A stretch of DNA of 64,000 nt from an uncultured Oscillospiraceae bacterium (GCA_900543395.1 UQQT01000002.1:1-64000), one strand, 5' to 3'; numbered from the stretch's first letter, positions 1 to 8,308 are shown. A program made the numbers and translations. Notes: generated by a model not told the origin, from the sequence alone.

Positions 1-50
1 TGTAACGGGTTAACCCCTGTTCGAGGGTTCGAATCCCTTGCTCTCCGCCA
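1..50 (+). tRNA. tRNA-Ser, 3' part (cut by window edge)
   Basis: Only the 3' half is inside the window. It shows a long variable arm (positions 1-20), a canonical T arm with GGTTCGAATCC in the loop region (27-38), the acceptor 3' strand GCTCTCC, a G discriminator and an encoded CCA ending at 50. The long variable arm and G discriminator fit tRNA-Ser; the anticodon lies upstream of the window, so the isoacceptor cannot be named. A tyrosine-integrase remnant lies immediately downstream and points towards it, so this 3' end is the likely attachment site of a former prophage. Confidence 0.85.
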
Positions 51-57
51 TAAAGAG

Positions 58-101
58 AACTGCAAGCCTTATTTTTCAAGGTTTGCAGTCTTTTTCTTTT
101 C
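58..101 (+). terminator. Rho-independent terminator after tRNA-Ser
   Basis: A 12-bp stem ACTGCAAGCCTT / AAGGTTTGCAGT with one G-U pair and a 7-nt loop is followed by a T-rich run (90-100). It ends the tRNA transcript. Confidence 0.85.
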
Positions 102-153
102 ATAAATACTTTTATTATATCGCAAGGTCAAACCCTCTTTTATCTTGCATTTG

Positions 154-602
154 TCACTGTTTTGTCACTGTAATGTCTTTGAAAGTATCGTTAAGAGCGT
201 TAATAACAGGCTTCTGCATATCTGTTAAAAGGTGAGAATATATATCAAGGGTTATTCGTGAATCCGAATGACCTAACATTCCGCTTGCTACCTTTGGGGA
301 TATGTTCTTTAATAAAAGCAATGTAGAATACGAATGTCTAAGGTCGTGAATTCTAATATCGGGTAGATTACATTCTTGAAGTGCTTGTTTGAAATGCTGA
401 CTAAGGGCAGAACAAGACAAGATACAACCCGTAAAATTATAGAAAACATAATTATCGGGATTAAAGCCCTCTATCATCATATAGAAATCAGATTGATACA
501 CTTTCCAGTTATCAAGGACTGAAACAATAATATCGGGTAAAGCTAAGAATCTGTTACTATCGTCCGTTTTACAATTTGAAAAGTAATAACCGCCTTTTGA
601 CG
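154..602 (-). pseudogene. Phage-type tyrosine integrase, C-terminal remnant
   Basis: The leftward reading frame encodes about the last 150 residues of a tyrosine recombinase. Visible catalytic motifs are HDLRHSYSTLLL (H-x-x-R), MLGHSDSRIT (the G-H box) and the nucleophile region LDIYSHL. The N-terminal core-binding domain and the first catalytic Arg are missing. Around 590-620 the frame runs into unrelated sequence that belongs to a terminase gene on the other strand, so the gene was cut by a deletion or recombination. The stop is about 100 nt from the tRNA-Ser 3' end, the usual position of a prophage integrase beside its attB tRNA. It should be inactive. Confidence 0.8.
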
Positions 603-619
603 GTGTAGCCGTTCTCTGA

Positions 620-1129
620 ATATGTAACCTCGAACTGCGTGTCCGGCGAGACCATGTGCCGTATGATGTGTGGGAGCGGCAGGGTTTTCTGCAAATCACC
701 GAGGGCAATGTGGTTCATTACGGCTACATTGAGAAATTTATTGAGCAACTTGGTGAGCGTTTCAACATACGAGAAATCGCATTTGACCGCTGGGGCACTG
801 TGCAGATGGTGCAGACCCTTGAGAGTATGGGTTTCACGGTCATTCCTTTCGGACAGGCCTTCAAGGATATGTCTCCGCCCACAAAGGAGCTGATGAAGCT
901 GGTATTGGAGCGAAAAATCGCACACGGCGGACATCCCGCTCTTCGCTGGATAATGGATAACATCTTTATACGAACCGACCCGGCGGGAAACATCAAGCCG
1001 GACAAAGAAAAATCCACAGAAAAAATCGACGGTGCTGTGGCAACAATCATGGCGTTCGACCGAGCGATACGGTGCGGGAACGACATGACAGAAAGCGTTT
1101 ATGATTCAAGAGGGCTGCTTTTCATCTGA
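620..1129 (+). pseudogene. Phage terminase large subunit, C-terminal remnant
   Basis: This frame reads as the nuclease half of a large terminase: VPYDVWERQGFLQITEG near the start, then EIAFDRWGTVQMVQ, VIPFGQAFKDMSPP, IAHGGHPALRWIMDN and STEKIDGAVATIMAFDRA. The ATPase half is missing. A GTG at 656 opens the best-matching stretch, but phage-like reading continues back to about 620, where the sequence joins the opposite-strand integrase remnant. With the portal fragment near 3.6 kb it is the residue of a tailed-phage packaging module. Confidence 0.8.
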
Positions 1130-1186
1130 CCTTCGCATGTTTTCCCTTAATCTTGGCACAATAATAAGGGCAAATTCGCTTAGCTA

Positions 1187-1215
1187 TTGACTATTCCATT
1201 AATTTATGCTACTAT
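1187..1215 (+). promoter_or_regulatory. Sigma-A-type promoter of the broken fic gene
   Basis: TTGACT (1187-1192) and TACTAT (1210-1215) are separated by exactly 17 bp, 29 bp ahead of the ATG of the Fic pseudogene. The promoter looks intact although the gene is broken. Confidence 0.55.
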
Positions 1216-1243
1216 TTAAGGGAATAAACACAGAGGCAATGAA

Positions 1244-1743
1244 ATGAGAACCTTTAATTATTCCGCAATTTAGAATCAAAAATGGGATTCGGACATCCTC
1301 GGACTGATTGCAGCGATATATAAGGAAGCGGGCAAACAAGAGTTGTATTTAAAGCAGCGCCCGAAAGAATTTGAAAAGCTCGTGGAAATTGCCAAGATAC
1401 AGAGTACCGAGGCATCGAACGCCATCGAGGGTATTGTTACAACGAATACGCGAATCCGGCAGCTTGTTGAAGAAAAGACGACGCCGAAGAACCGTGACGA
1501 GCAGAAAATAGCCGAGTATCGAGATGTTCTTGCTATCATTCATGAGAGCTTCGATGCCATTCCCATTACGCAGAACTACATCCTGCAGCTTCATAAAATT
1601 CTCTGCAGCCATATGAATAATCCGGTAGCAGGCCGCACAAAGACTGTCCAGAACTATATCAGCGCCACCTACCCGGACGGTCATGCGGAAACATAGTTTA
1701 CACCGCTTGTTCCGTTTGAAACACCGAAAGCATTGGATAGAAT
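1244..1743 (+). pseudogene. Fic/DOC family protein, N-terminal part, broken
   Basis: From an ATG at 1244 the frame reads MRTFNYSAI, hits TAG at 1271, and resumes as NQKWDSDILGLIAAIYKEAG, then LYLKQRPKEFEKLVEIA and IQSTEASNAIEGIVTTNTR, the N-terminal helical region of Fic proteins; the segment with TEASNAIEG is highly typical. A second in-frame TAG at 1694 interrupts just before FTPLVPFETPKALDRI. Homology then stops at about 1743, so the catalytic HPFxxGNGR loop is absent. Two stops plus loss of the active site make it a pseudogene. Fic enzymes AMPylate or otherwise modify proteins and are common in mobile DNA. Confidence 0.8.
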
Positions 1744-1910
1744 CAGTTTCTTACATACGACGATTTATGCGGCAAATCGCTCAAAAGCCGTATCGCTTAC
1801 ATATGGACGCCGACGGAGAGGGCAAAAAGAAAGCGCTGCTTATTGCGTTCGCAGCTGCGGCGGCTTCGGCTGTGATATCGGCATCTATTTTCGGAATGAG
1901 AAAAAAATGA
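1744..1910 (+). pseudogene. C-terminal tail of a membrane-anchored protein
   Basis: In the frame ending at the TGA at 1908-1910 the last 36 residues begin MDADGEGKKK, continue with a strongly hydrophobic Ala-rich segment (ALLIAFAAAAASAVISASIF) and end GMRKK. This looks like a C-terminal transmembrane anchor with a positive tail. Upstream it merges with the Fic remnant, so the head of the gene is lost. Its TGA overlaps the ATG of the Nudix gene (ATGA), which suggests it was the upstream partner in a translationally coupled operon with the Nudix and metallophosphoesterase genes. The ATG at 1803 has no ribosome-binding site, so an independent 36-residue protein is unlikely. Confidence 0.45.
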
Positions 1911-2473
1911 CAAACGACGCACTTACGGAGATGGAAAAAATACGACAACCGTATTTTGCGGAAAGATATTTGATTTAAAGCACGATGAAATAATTCTTCC
2001 GAACGGCAGGACGGGAATAAGAGAGTATGTGGTTCACAAGGGAGCCGCCTGCGTTGTTCCGCTTACGGATGACGGATGCGTGCTGACTGTTCGTCAACAC
2101 CTTTATCCCCTTAAAGAAGTCCTGACGGATATTCCCGCAGGCAAGCGTGACAGCGTAAACGAGCCGCCGCTTGAAGCCGCAGAACGGGAATTAAAAGAAA
2201 AAAACAGGGGCATCGGCGGATGAAATGATTTTTCTCGGCGAATTTTACCCGACCTGTGCGTACTCGACGGAAGTCATATATATGTATCTTGCCCGTGAGC
2301 TTCACTTCGGCGGCACGAATCCGGACGACGACGAATTTATCGAAACGCAAAACATTTCCCTTGACGAATTAATCGGGGAAATTCTTAACGGCAATATCAG
2401 AGACGGCAAAACTCAAGCCGCCGTTCTGAAAGCATATTATTTACTAAAAAACGAAAGGAGAAGTAAAAAATGA
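1907..2473 (+). pseudogene. Nudix hydrolase (ADP-ribose pyrophosphatase-like) with two frameshifts
   Basis: Three consecutive frames together give one ADP-ribose-pyrophosphatase-like protein. It starts MTNDALTEMEK (1907), continues as TTVFCGKIFDLKHDEIILPNG and GAACVVPLTDDG, then IPAGKRDS...LEAAERELKE, and ends IFLGEFYPTCAYSTEV...NGNIRDGKTQAAVLKAYYLL. The Nudix box G-x5-E-x7-REL-x-EE-TG is split: the last part is readable only after a frame change. One base is missing in the A-run near 1938-1943 and one is extra in the A-run near 2198-2204. The two cancel, so total length (188 codons) is preserved. The end overlaps the next gene by ATGA. Either a decayed gene or homopolymer sequencing errors. 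Confidence 0.75.
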
Positions 2474-3390
2474 CAAATGCTCTTTACGCAATCAGAAAAT
2501 TTCTCGCACTTTTATTTATCGGAATCATTTTCATCGGCGTCAAACCAAACGGTGCCGAGGTGCATACGGTGCTTGATGAAGAAAACTGCAAGCTCAGTGC
2601 CTTTATCGCATCCGACGCACACATTGAGGGAAATCAGTTCGGCAAGCTCAGCAACTTCGGAAGAATGCTGCGTGATGTCAAAAACACCAAATACGAAAAC
2701 GACGCAATTGTATTTCTCGGCGATAACACAATGAACGGACAGCACATCGAAAATATGTTCTTCTTCGGTGCGATTAAAACAGTTTCACCTGCGAAAAATA
2801 CCCTCGTGGCACTCGGAAACCACGATGTCAACAACGGCGAAGGCAAATACAAGGAGCTTTCGGAAAGATATATCGCATATAACAATATGTTCTGCGAAGT
2901 CGGAATCGAAAAGCCGTACTTTTTCAAAATCATAAACGGCTATTACTTTGTTTTCCTTGCAACGGAGGAGTCCACCTCCAATGAAATGGAGATATCGGAC
3001 GAGCAGCTTACATTCCTCAGAGAAACAATGAACGCCGCCTCCGCAGAAGGAAAACCGGTGTTTGTTTTCAATCATCATCCTCTCGACAGAGAGCTTAGCG
3101 GCAAGGGCGGTTCAATAAGAGGCATTCTCAATGACTACAAAAATGTTTTCTACATTTACGGTCATATGCACGCTCCGCTCTCGCATGACTACACCGTAAG
3201 ACAGGAGGGCAACATAACAACCGTTTGCGTGCCGATTTTTACTTCCGTTGACTCGTCGGACGAAACAGGCGAAAGCTCCGGTGTAGGCTTCCAACTTGAG
3301 GCATACGAAAACAGTATCGTATTCCGTGCCCGTAATTGCTATGACGGCAAATGGCTCGAAAACTACAAATACACATTCGATATAGCATAA
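2470..3390 (+). CDS. Membrane-anchored calcineurin-like metallophosphoesterase
   Basis: 306 residues. Residues 8-25 form a hydrophobic signal or anchor segment, so the catalytic domain is probably extracytoplasmic. Metal-ligand motifs of the calcineurin-like fold occur in order: ASDAH (~50), GDN (~85), GNHDV (~118), FNHHPL (~199) and GHMHAP (~235). The substrate cannot be read from sequence. The ATG overlaps the Nudix stop (ATGA), implying coupled translation with that damaged gene. It is the only intact gene inside the phage scar. The same general architecture recurs at 29934-30899 and 43526-45223. Confidence 0.85.
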   Translation: MTNALYAIRKFLALLFIGIIFIGVKPNGAEVHTVLDEENCKLSAFIASDAHIEGNQFGKLSNFGRMLRDVKNTKYENDAIVFLGDNTMNGQHIENMFFFGAIKTVSPAKNTLVALGNHDVNNGEGKYKELSERYIAYNNMFCEVGIEKPYFFKIINGYYFVFLATEESTSNEMEISDEQLTFLRETMNAASAEGKPVFVFNHHPLDRELSGKGGSIRGILNDYKNVFYIYGHMHAPLSHDYTVRQEGNITTVCVPIFTSVDSSDETGESSGVGFQLEAYENSIVFRARNCYDGKWLENYKYTFDIA

Positions 3391-3544
3391 CCGTTACGAA
3401 TATATAATATAAGCAACATACTAAAATATCGGTTAAAAAATTCATTCCGGTTTTACATTATAAAGCGAAGATAAACCGTACAGCGAAATCCCTCGACAGT
3501 GACGATTCTCAGGTCGCCGCCATCGGGGTTTTTCTTATGATTTC

Positions 3545-3812
3545 GGTTTGCTCTTTATCCCCTCATGCCGAACAAGATGTCGGTGGACAGAGATAAAAAC
3601 GGGCATTTGTATTACACCTATTACCGTGGCTCGGACGAAGCTATCAAGAATAAGAAGTTTGGCGTAACGCTTTGTCCCTCGGATGTACTCCACACTCCGG
3701 GACTCGGCTTTGACGGCATTGTAGGATACAGTCCCATTGCCATGGCAAAAAACGCCATAGATATGGGCGAATGACAGTCAAGTTCCAAGATGGCACAAAA
3801 ATTGATGTCTAA
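3545..3812 (+). pseudogene. Phage portal protein fragment plus short phage-like tail
   Basis: The frame from about 3545 reads ALYPLMPNKMSVDRDKNGHL, then LCPSDVLHTPGLGFDGIVGY and SPIAMAKNAIDMGE, followed by a stop at 3774. This is the middle of an HK97/SPP1-class portal protein; both ends are missing. A 13-codon frame overlapping the end (3771-3812, MTVKFQDGTKIDV) resembles the last residues of another phage structural protein. The orientation and order relative to the terminase remnant fit one ancestral packaging module, now interrupted by 2.4 kb of non-phage genes. Confidence 0.7.
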
Positions 3813-3825
3813 CCAAAAGCACGAA

Positions 3826-3855
3826 ACCGCAGGTTTAACCGCCTTCGGTCTTTTT
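3826..3855 (+). terminator. Terminator-like hairpin after phage fragment
   Basis: ACCGCAGG (3826-3833) pairs with CCTTCGGT (3842-3849) with one internal mismatch and is followed by CTTTTTG. Probably the late-gene terminator left from the prophage. Confidence 0.5.
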
Positions 3856-3868
3856 GTGGCATAAAATA

Positions 3869-3920
3869 TGCACCCCCTTAAAACTAAAATGCACCCCCTC
3901 CGACTGCAGGTTGCACCCCC
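3869..3920. repeat. Three spaced direct repeats TGCACCCCC
   Basis: TGCACCCCC occurs at 3869-3877, 3890-3898 and 3912-3920. The spacings of 21 and 22 bp are about two helical turns. The repeats lie between the phage remnant and a strong bidirectional terminator in non-coding DNA. Such regularly spaced short repeats are seen at ends of some insertion sequences (for example the IS21 group) and at multi-site operators; no transposase is present, so the identity is open. Confidence 0.6.
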
Positions 3921-3960
3921 ATAAAATAGTTTCTATTAAAATTAAAGTCATTTGCCATAA

Positions 3961-3995
3961 AAATCACCGTAATTTTGATAGAATTACGGTGATTT
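3961..3995. terminator. Bidirectional terminator
   Basis: A perfect 14-bp stem AAATCACCGTAATT / AATTACGGTGATTT with a 7-nt loop has T-runs on both strands. It separates the rightward phage-scar genes from the leftward gene at 4114-6000. Confidence 0.85.
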
Positions 3996-4113
3996 TTTAT
4001 TATTTTTAAAATTCTATATTACAATATAATAATTATAATGTATCATATTTGCAACGGCTTAGAAAAAGCTGTCATGTTTTAGTCTGTCGGCGAAGGTGTC
4101 GGGGAAAGAATTA

Positions 4114-6000
4114 TCAATCGAAGATATTGGACGGAATATTAAGCTCACGGCGTGTTTCACTGTCGACATGACGGTCTGACGGAAGCGCCGCAAGATAATC
4201 ATAATTCTTTTGCGGGATATCGGGATTTCCCTTTGAATAGCTCGGTAAAAGCATATCGCCGGCAACGGCGGGATCGGTACAGCGTGCATCATTTCGCCAT
4301 TTTTCACGCTCCTCAGGGCTTCTGAGGTTGGGGATCTCCATCTGTCTGCCGCCGTCAAGGACGGAGAAATATGAAAACATTCCCGGCAGGAACATATCAA
4401 GCGCTTCGTAAACATCTATCGTGTCGGCGTTGCGGTTGCCGCGCAGCTTTTCGATGAGATTATGCATAACATAGTAATCGGAGCCGCCGTGTCCTGCCGC
4501 CTCCGCAGTCTTTGTCAGAGAATCCTCGGTCGAAGTTAACACAGGCTCAGACTTATTGTCGCCCTCGTTTTTATCGCAGTTGACATAAAGCGTCGCCTTA
4601 CAGCCGCTTTCAGCGGGAGAATCCTCTCTCGCACTCTCCATTCTGCCTTTCGAGCCGTAAATTGAATACCAAATTGAGTTTTTTGACGGAGCTACACCGT
4701 GTATGCTCTTGATAATAGCTCCGTTTTCAAGCGTTATCATTTCAATTCCGAAAGCGCCTGACTTTGCGCCCATCCTCTTTGCTCTTTCATTGAACGGAGC
4801 TTCAAATCCCGTAACTCTTACGGGGCGAAGTCCCGTTATATGAATAAGCGGTCCTATTGAATGCGTACAGTAATAAAACGCACTCATTGTGTTGCGCCAG
4901 TGATTGGGTTCGGCAAAAGTATACATATGCCAGCCGGATTCGCAGTTGTGCATATACTCACCCTCGCCGTATTCAAAGCTGCCGAGAACGCCCTTGCGGT
5001 AAAGCTCTCTCATCTTTTTCGGAGCAGGCATATAAGCATAGTTTTCGGCATAAACGTAAGTCATTCCTGTTCTTTCTACAGCCTCGACAAGTTCGACCGC
5101 CTCCTTCATCGTCTGAACGGGCAGAACCTCGCTGAGGACATTTTTGCCTGCCTCCATACACCTTATCGCATAAGGAGCATGTTCGTTAGCGTAGTTTGCG
5201 AGAACAACACAGTCCATATCGTGCTTTAGGAAATCGGCAAAGTCGGTATAGTACGTTATCAATCCGTCTGCGCCGTATTCCATCTCCGCTTCTTCAAGCC
5301 GTTCCTTTCTGAAATCGCATACAGCAACAAGCTCGGCATTTCCGGAATGCTTGCAGTAATTCATCATTGTTTTTCCTCTGCCTGCGCCGAGTACGCCTAT
5401 CTTGTATTTTTTTGCCTTCGAGCGGCGGTATACCGTCTTGTAATCCGAGCCGTCCTCATAGAGCATACGAACCGATTCTATGCCGTATTTTTCGAGAATA
5501 TTTTCCCACCGATCATACATTCCGAGGTCATATTCGACAGGCAGAAATCCGCTCGACAGGTAGCTTTTTACCGCACCCTCACGGAATTCGTCCGTAGTTA
5601 AGTGTATATATTTCAAGTCTCTTTCGGACAAATGGTTCAACGCAAGCATATTCAGATATTTTGAAAGACCCTTTTTTCTGAAATCTTCACGAATCGCCAC
5701 CATATGAATGTCTCCGGTATTATCCTCAGCATGAACAAAGGCTGTTACCGTTCCGATATGCTCACCGTTATAATCCAGAAAAAAGACATCCTCTTCGGGG
5801 ATTATATCCTTTTTTTTCAGAATATTTTTGTCAAATTCTTCGTCTGAGCCATCGTCATTTATCAAGCCGCCGTTTTGACAGCAGCCGCACCACGCTTTTT
5901 TGTCGGCTTCGCTCTTATAATTCGATACGGAATAACCGGACGGAAGCTTAAACTGTTTAACAGGAATTCCCGGTAAGCGATACATTTTCAACTGTGACAT
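4114..6000 (-). CDS. GNAT acetyltransferase - Gfo/Idh/MocA oxidoreductase fusion
   Basis: 628 residues, with two domains normally found in separate proteins. Residues ~1-190 look like a GNAT N-acetyltransferase: the acetyl-CoA-binding region reads VAIREDFRKKGLSKYLNMLA, followed by a conserved HLTTDEFREGAVKSYLSSGF ending. From ~198 a Gfo/Idh/MocA dehydrogenase follows: KIGVLGAGRGKTMM is the NAD(P) Rossmann motif, ANYANEHAPYAI and GKNVLSEVLPVQT match the family's second motif (EKP replaced by EVL), then a substrate-binding domain to about 600. No signal peptide. Family knowledge suggests sugar or cyclitol redox chemistry; the acetyltransferase half suggests an amino-sugar-like substrate (inference). 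Likely monocistronic; a short AT-rich promoter region lies at 6001-6060. Confidence 0.8.
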   Translation of the reverse strand: MSQLKMYRLPGIPVKQFKLPSGYSVSNYKSEADKKAWCGCCQNGGLINDDGSDEEFDKNILKKKDIIPEEDVFFLDYNGEHIGTVTAFVHAEDNTGDIHMVAIREDFRKKGLSKYLNMLALNHLSERDLKYIHLTTDEFREGAVKSYLSSGFLPVEYDLGMYDRWENILEKYGIESVRMLYEDGSDYKTVYRRSKAKKYKIGVLGAGRGKTMMNYCKHSGNAELVAVCDFRKERLEEAEMEYGADGLITYYTDFADFLKHDMDCVVLANYANEHAPYAIRCMEAGKNVLSEVLPVQTMKEAVELVEAVERTGMTYVYAENYAYMPAPKKMRELYRKGVLGSFEYGEGEYMHNCESGWHMYTFAEPNHWRNTMSAFYYCTHSIGPLIHITGLRPVRVTGFEAPFNERAKRMGAKSGAFGIEMITLENGAIIKSIHGVAPSKNSIWYSIYGSKGRMESAREDSPAESGCKATLYVNCDKNEGDNKSEPVLTSTEDSLTKTAEAAGHGGSDYYVMHNLIEKLRGNRNADTIDVYEALDMFLPGMFSYFSVLDGGRQMEIPNLRSPEEREKWRNDARCTDPAVAGDMLLPSYSKGNPDIPQKNYDYLAALPSDRHVDSETRRELNIPSNIFD

Positions 6001-6075
6001 TTTATCATCTCCGTTTTTTTAGTCTTGAATATATCATACAAAAACAAAAGTAAAATTTAGAGTCTTTTCATATAA

Positions 6076-6113
6076 AACCTTACGGCTGACAGAAAGTTTT
6101 CTTCCGTAAGGTT
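6076..6113. terminator. Hairpin in the 6001-6311 intergenic gap
   Basis: AACCTTACGG / CCGTAAGGTT form a 10-bp stem followed on the plus strand by CTTATTTT. The rest of this 311-bp gap holds a weaker hairpin with CCCCG/CGGGG arms followed by TTTT (about 6155-6186) and an AGCCTTT / AAAGGCT dyad (6219-6242) that may end the histidine-kinase transcript. No credible gene is seen in the gap. Confidence 0.5.
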
Positions 6114-6311
6114 CTTATTTTATCACCGAAACCGCTTGTTGTGATACTTAAAGATTCCCCGTCACAGAGCGTTTCTGCGGCGGGGTTTTGTGCGTTTTAC
6201 GGTCGTTTCGGCATAATAAGCCTTTATAATCGTTAAAAGGCTGCGGTAAATATTAATTCAATGAAATATAAAACTTTCAGTATCCCTTGAACAGCCGTGC
6301 AGATATTTGGT

Positions 6312-7508
6312 TTATCTGTTTTTGACCGGAAGACTGATCTCAAATACCGCTCCCGAGTCGTTTTCTGCTTTTATCGTACCCTTGTGCAGAGAAACTATCT
6401 CCTTTGCAAGGGCAAGTCCTATTCCGGCACCTCCCTTACGGGTGCTGAAAAAGCGGTCGAAGATATGAGGCAGAAGCTCCGGCTCGATGCCTTCGCCGTC
6501 ATCCCGGATATGAACAACGGCTTTCCCGTTTTTCTGTCTGCATTCGATTATTATCTGCTCTTTAGCATATCGCAGGGCGTTTGTGATGATATTCGTAAAA
6601 GCACGCCGCAGTTGAATTTCGTCACAGCCGACAAGAACCGGACTGTTGTCAAAATGAGGTATGATATGAATATTTTTTTGCTTTGCAATATTCTCAGTGC
6701 TTCGCATGCAGTCATAGAGAAGCTCTCGAACATCAGAAGTATGAAAGTCCTCTTTCAATTGACCTGCCTCAAGCTTGGAGAGGGTAAGCAGTTCCTCAAT
6801 CAGAGAGGACATCCTCTCGTTCTCTTCAAGTATTATGCCCGACGCTTCAACAGGCTCAAGAACCCCGGTGTGTATTCCTTCCGCACATCCCTGAACAGCC
6901 ATTATCGGAGTTTTCAGCTCATGCGAAATGTTTTGAAAAAACCATTTTTGCGATTCATGCGCAGTCTCAACATAACCGCCGAGCTTACGTCCGAAAAGGC
7001 AAATCAAGACAGTTAACACTGCGAGCACAGCAAAAAATACGGCGTTAAGATAAGTCGCATACTGCATGACAGCTCCGACATCCACATAGAGAATGTAAGA
7101 AAACGCGTCCTCATATTCGTCGGCTTCAACCTGAGTTATTCGGAAAACAAAACGGCTGCCGCCGATTCTGAGGGTATGAAATTCATCTACGGCGGGTTTT
7201 TCGTTCAAACAGTGATTTTTCAGCAGGTATTCGGCTTTTGATAGGTGGTCTGAAGGAGAAAGCTCGCCCTCAATTTCAAGATACCGTACGCTCGGCGTTA
7301 GAAAATGCTCGTCTTTATTATCCTGCTCGTCTGCGGTATCGATATAGGGAAACGGTTCACTGCTGTCATCCTCCGAGAGTATCGCTTTTTTTGCCTCGGC
7401 AGTCAAATACTGCGGAATAAAGATATTGACGACAGCGAGAAGTGACGCAAAAACAACCAGCATCGTGCCGAGAACGGAAAGCGTTATTTTTCTTTTTATG
7501 TTCTTCAT
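6312..7508 (-). CDS. Sensor histidine kinase (OmpR-type system 1)
   Basis: 398 residues. A transmembrane helix at ~8-30, an extracytoplasmic sensor region of about 120 residues with no recognised fold, and a second transmembrane helix at ~155-173. The phosphoacceptor H-box NISHELKTPIMA has His at ~196. The ATP-binding domain has the N-box FTNIITNALRYA, DDGEGI (G1), the F-box and GGAGIGLALA (G2). It is translated with the upstream response regulator through a 4-bp ATGA overlap, so the two form a cognate pair. The signal is unknown. The secreted repeat protein at 8309-9070 lies just upstream in the same direction and may be a target or sensor partner (inference). Confidence 0.93.
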   Translation of the reverse strand: MKNIKRKITLSVLGTMLVVFASLLAVVNIFIPQYLTAEAKKAILSEDDSSEPFPYIDTADEQDNKDEHFLTPSVRYLEIEGELSPSDHLSKAEYLLKNHCLNEKPAVDEFHTLRIGGSRFVFRITQVEADEYEDAFSYILYVDVGAVMQYATYLNAVFFAVLAVLTVLICLFGRKLGGYVETAHESQKWFFQNISHELKTPIMAVQGCAEGIHTGVLEPVEASGIILEENERMSSLIEELLTLSKLEAGQLKEDFHTSDVRELLYDCMRSTENIAKQKNIHIIPHFDNSPVLVGCDEIQLRRAFTNIITNALRYAKEQIIIECRQKNGKAVVHIRDDGEGIEPELLPHIFDRFFSTRKGGAGIGLALAKEIVSLHKGTIKAENDSGAVFEISLPVKNR

Positions 7509-8206
7509 TTTCCGTCTCCCTTTGTGTGTAATCGGTAGCCGTAGCCCCAGACCGTTTCGATCAACACATCGCTGTCTGCCGAGGTAAGCTTACTGCGAAT
7601 CCTGCGCAGTGTTTCATCGGTTACTCTTGTTTCCACATCGTCGTTATATCCCCAGATATGTTCGAGCAGCTCGTCGCGTGAAAATGCCTTGCCGTTGCCG
7701 CGCATTAAAAACAGGAGCATTTTCAATTCATTAGGAGAGAAGGCGAGGGGTTTTCCCTTGCAGAAAAGCTTCTTCTCGTCACCCGAAAAATGTAAGTCGC
7801 CGACGGTAATGTCCTTGTCCATGGCGTCTGCGCCCCGCTCCATTTCAACACGGCGGAGAAGCGCTTTAACGCGCATTAAAAGCACTGTAGGACGAAAAGG
7901 TTTGGTCAGATAGTCGTCTCCGCCCTGAAGAATTCCGTTAACGTAGTCATATTCGGTATCCTTTGCCGTGAGCAGAATAATCGGAACCTTATCCTTCTCG
8001 CGGATGAGACGACAGCAGGTCAGTCCGTCCGTGCCGGGCATCATTATGTCAAGAATAACAAGATCGGCGCGTCTTTTGAAAAACGCACTTAAAAGCGCGT
8101 CTCCGTTTTCGAACGCGCACACTTCATATCCGTCATTTTCAAGAAAGCTGTAAAGCGTTTCTCTTATGTTTTTTTCATCCTCTGCGATGTATATAAGCTG
8201 TTTCAT
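7505..8206 (-). CDS. OmpR/PhoB-family response regulator (system 1)
   Basis: 233 residues. The receiver domain (1-~120) has the acidic pair EDE, the phospho-acceptor in VILDIMMPGTDG (~53), T in LLTAKD and K in YLTKPF. The C-terminal winged-helix DNA-binding domain (~130-230) contains ELLEHIWGY and ETVWGYGYRL, typical of the OmpR/PhoB group. It overlaps the kinase start by 4 bp. The 102-bp gap to the upstream secreted-protein gene holds a strong hairpin (8226-8252, GAGCCGTT arms) without a T-run on the minus strand, so read-through from 8309-9070 into this operon is possible. Confidence 0.95.
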   Translation of the reverse strand: MKQLIYIAEDEKNIRETLYSFLENDGYEVCAFENGDALLSAFFKRRADLVILDIMMPGTDGLTCCRLIREKDKVPIILLTAKDTEYDYVNGILQGGDDYLTKPFRPTVLLMRVKALLRRVEMERGADAMDKDITVGDLHFSGDEKKLFCKGKPLAFSPNELKMLLFLMRGNGKAFSRDELLEHIWGYNDDVETRVTDETLRRIRSKLTSADSDVLIETVWGYGYRLHTKGDGK

Positions 8207-8308
8207 GATCCCTCCGTAGAAATTCAGAGCCGTTCCGCTCGGAAACGGCTCTATATTTGTGGATTATCTGCGCTTTTTTTTCGCAGAGCGAAGAGTTACA
8301 CACCGTGA

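Noticed and set aside
569..934. Leftward open frame across the terminase remnant
   Set aside because: It is antisense to clear terminase motifs and has no family features of its own; the real integrase frame ends near 600.
1803..1910. Stand-alone 36-residue membrane peptide starting at ATG 1803
   Set aside because: No ribosome-binding site and the frame is open further upstream; better read as the tail of a truncated gene.
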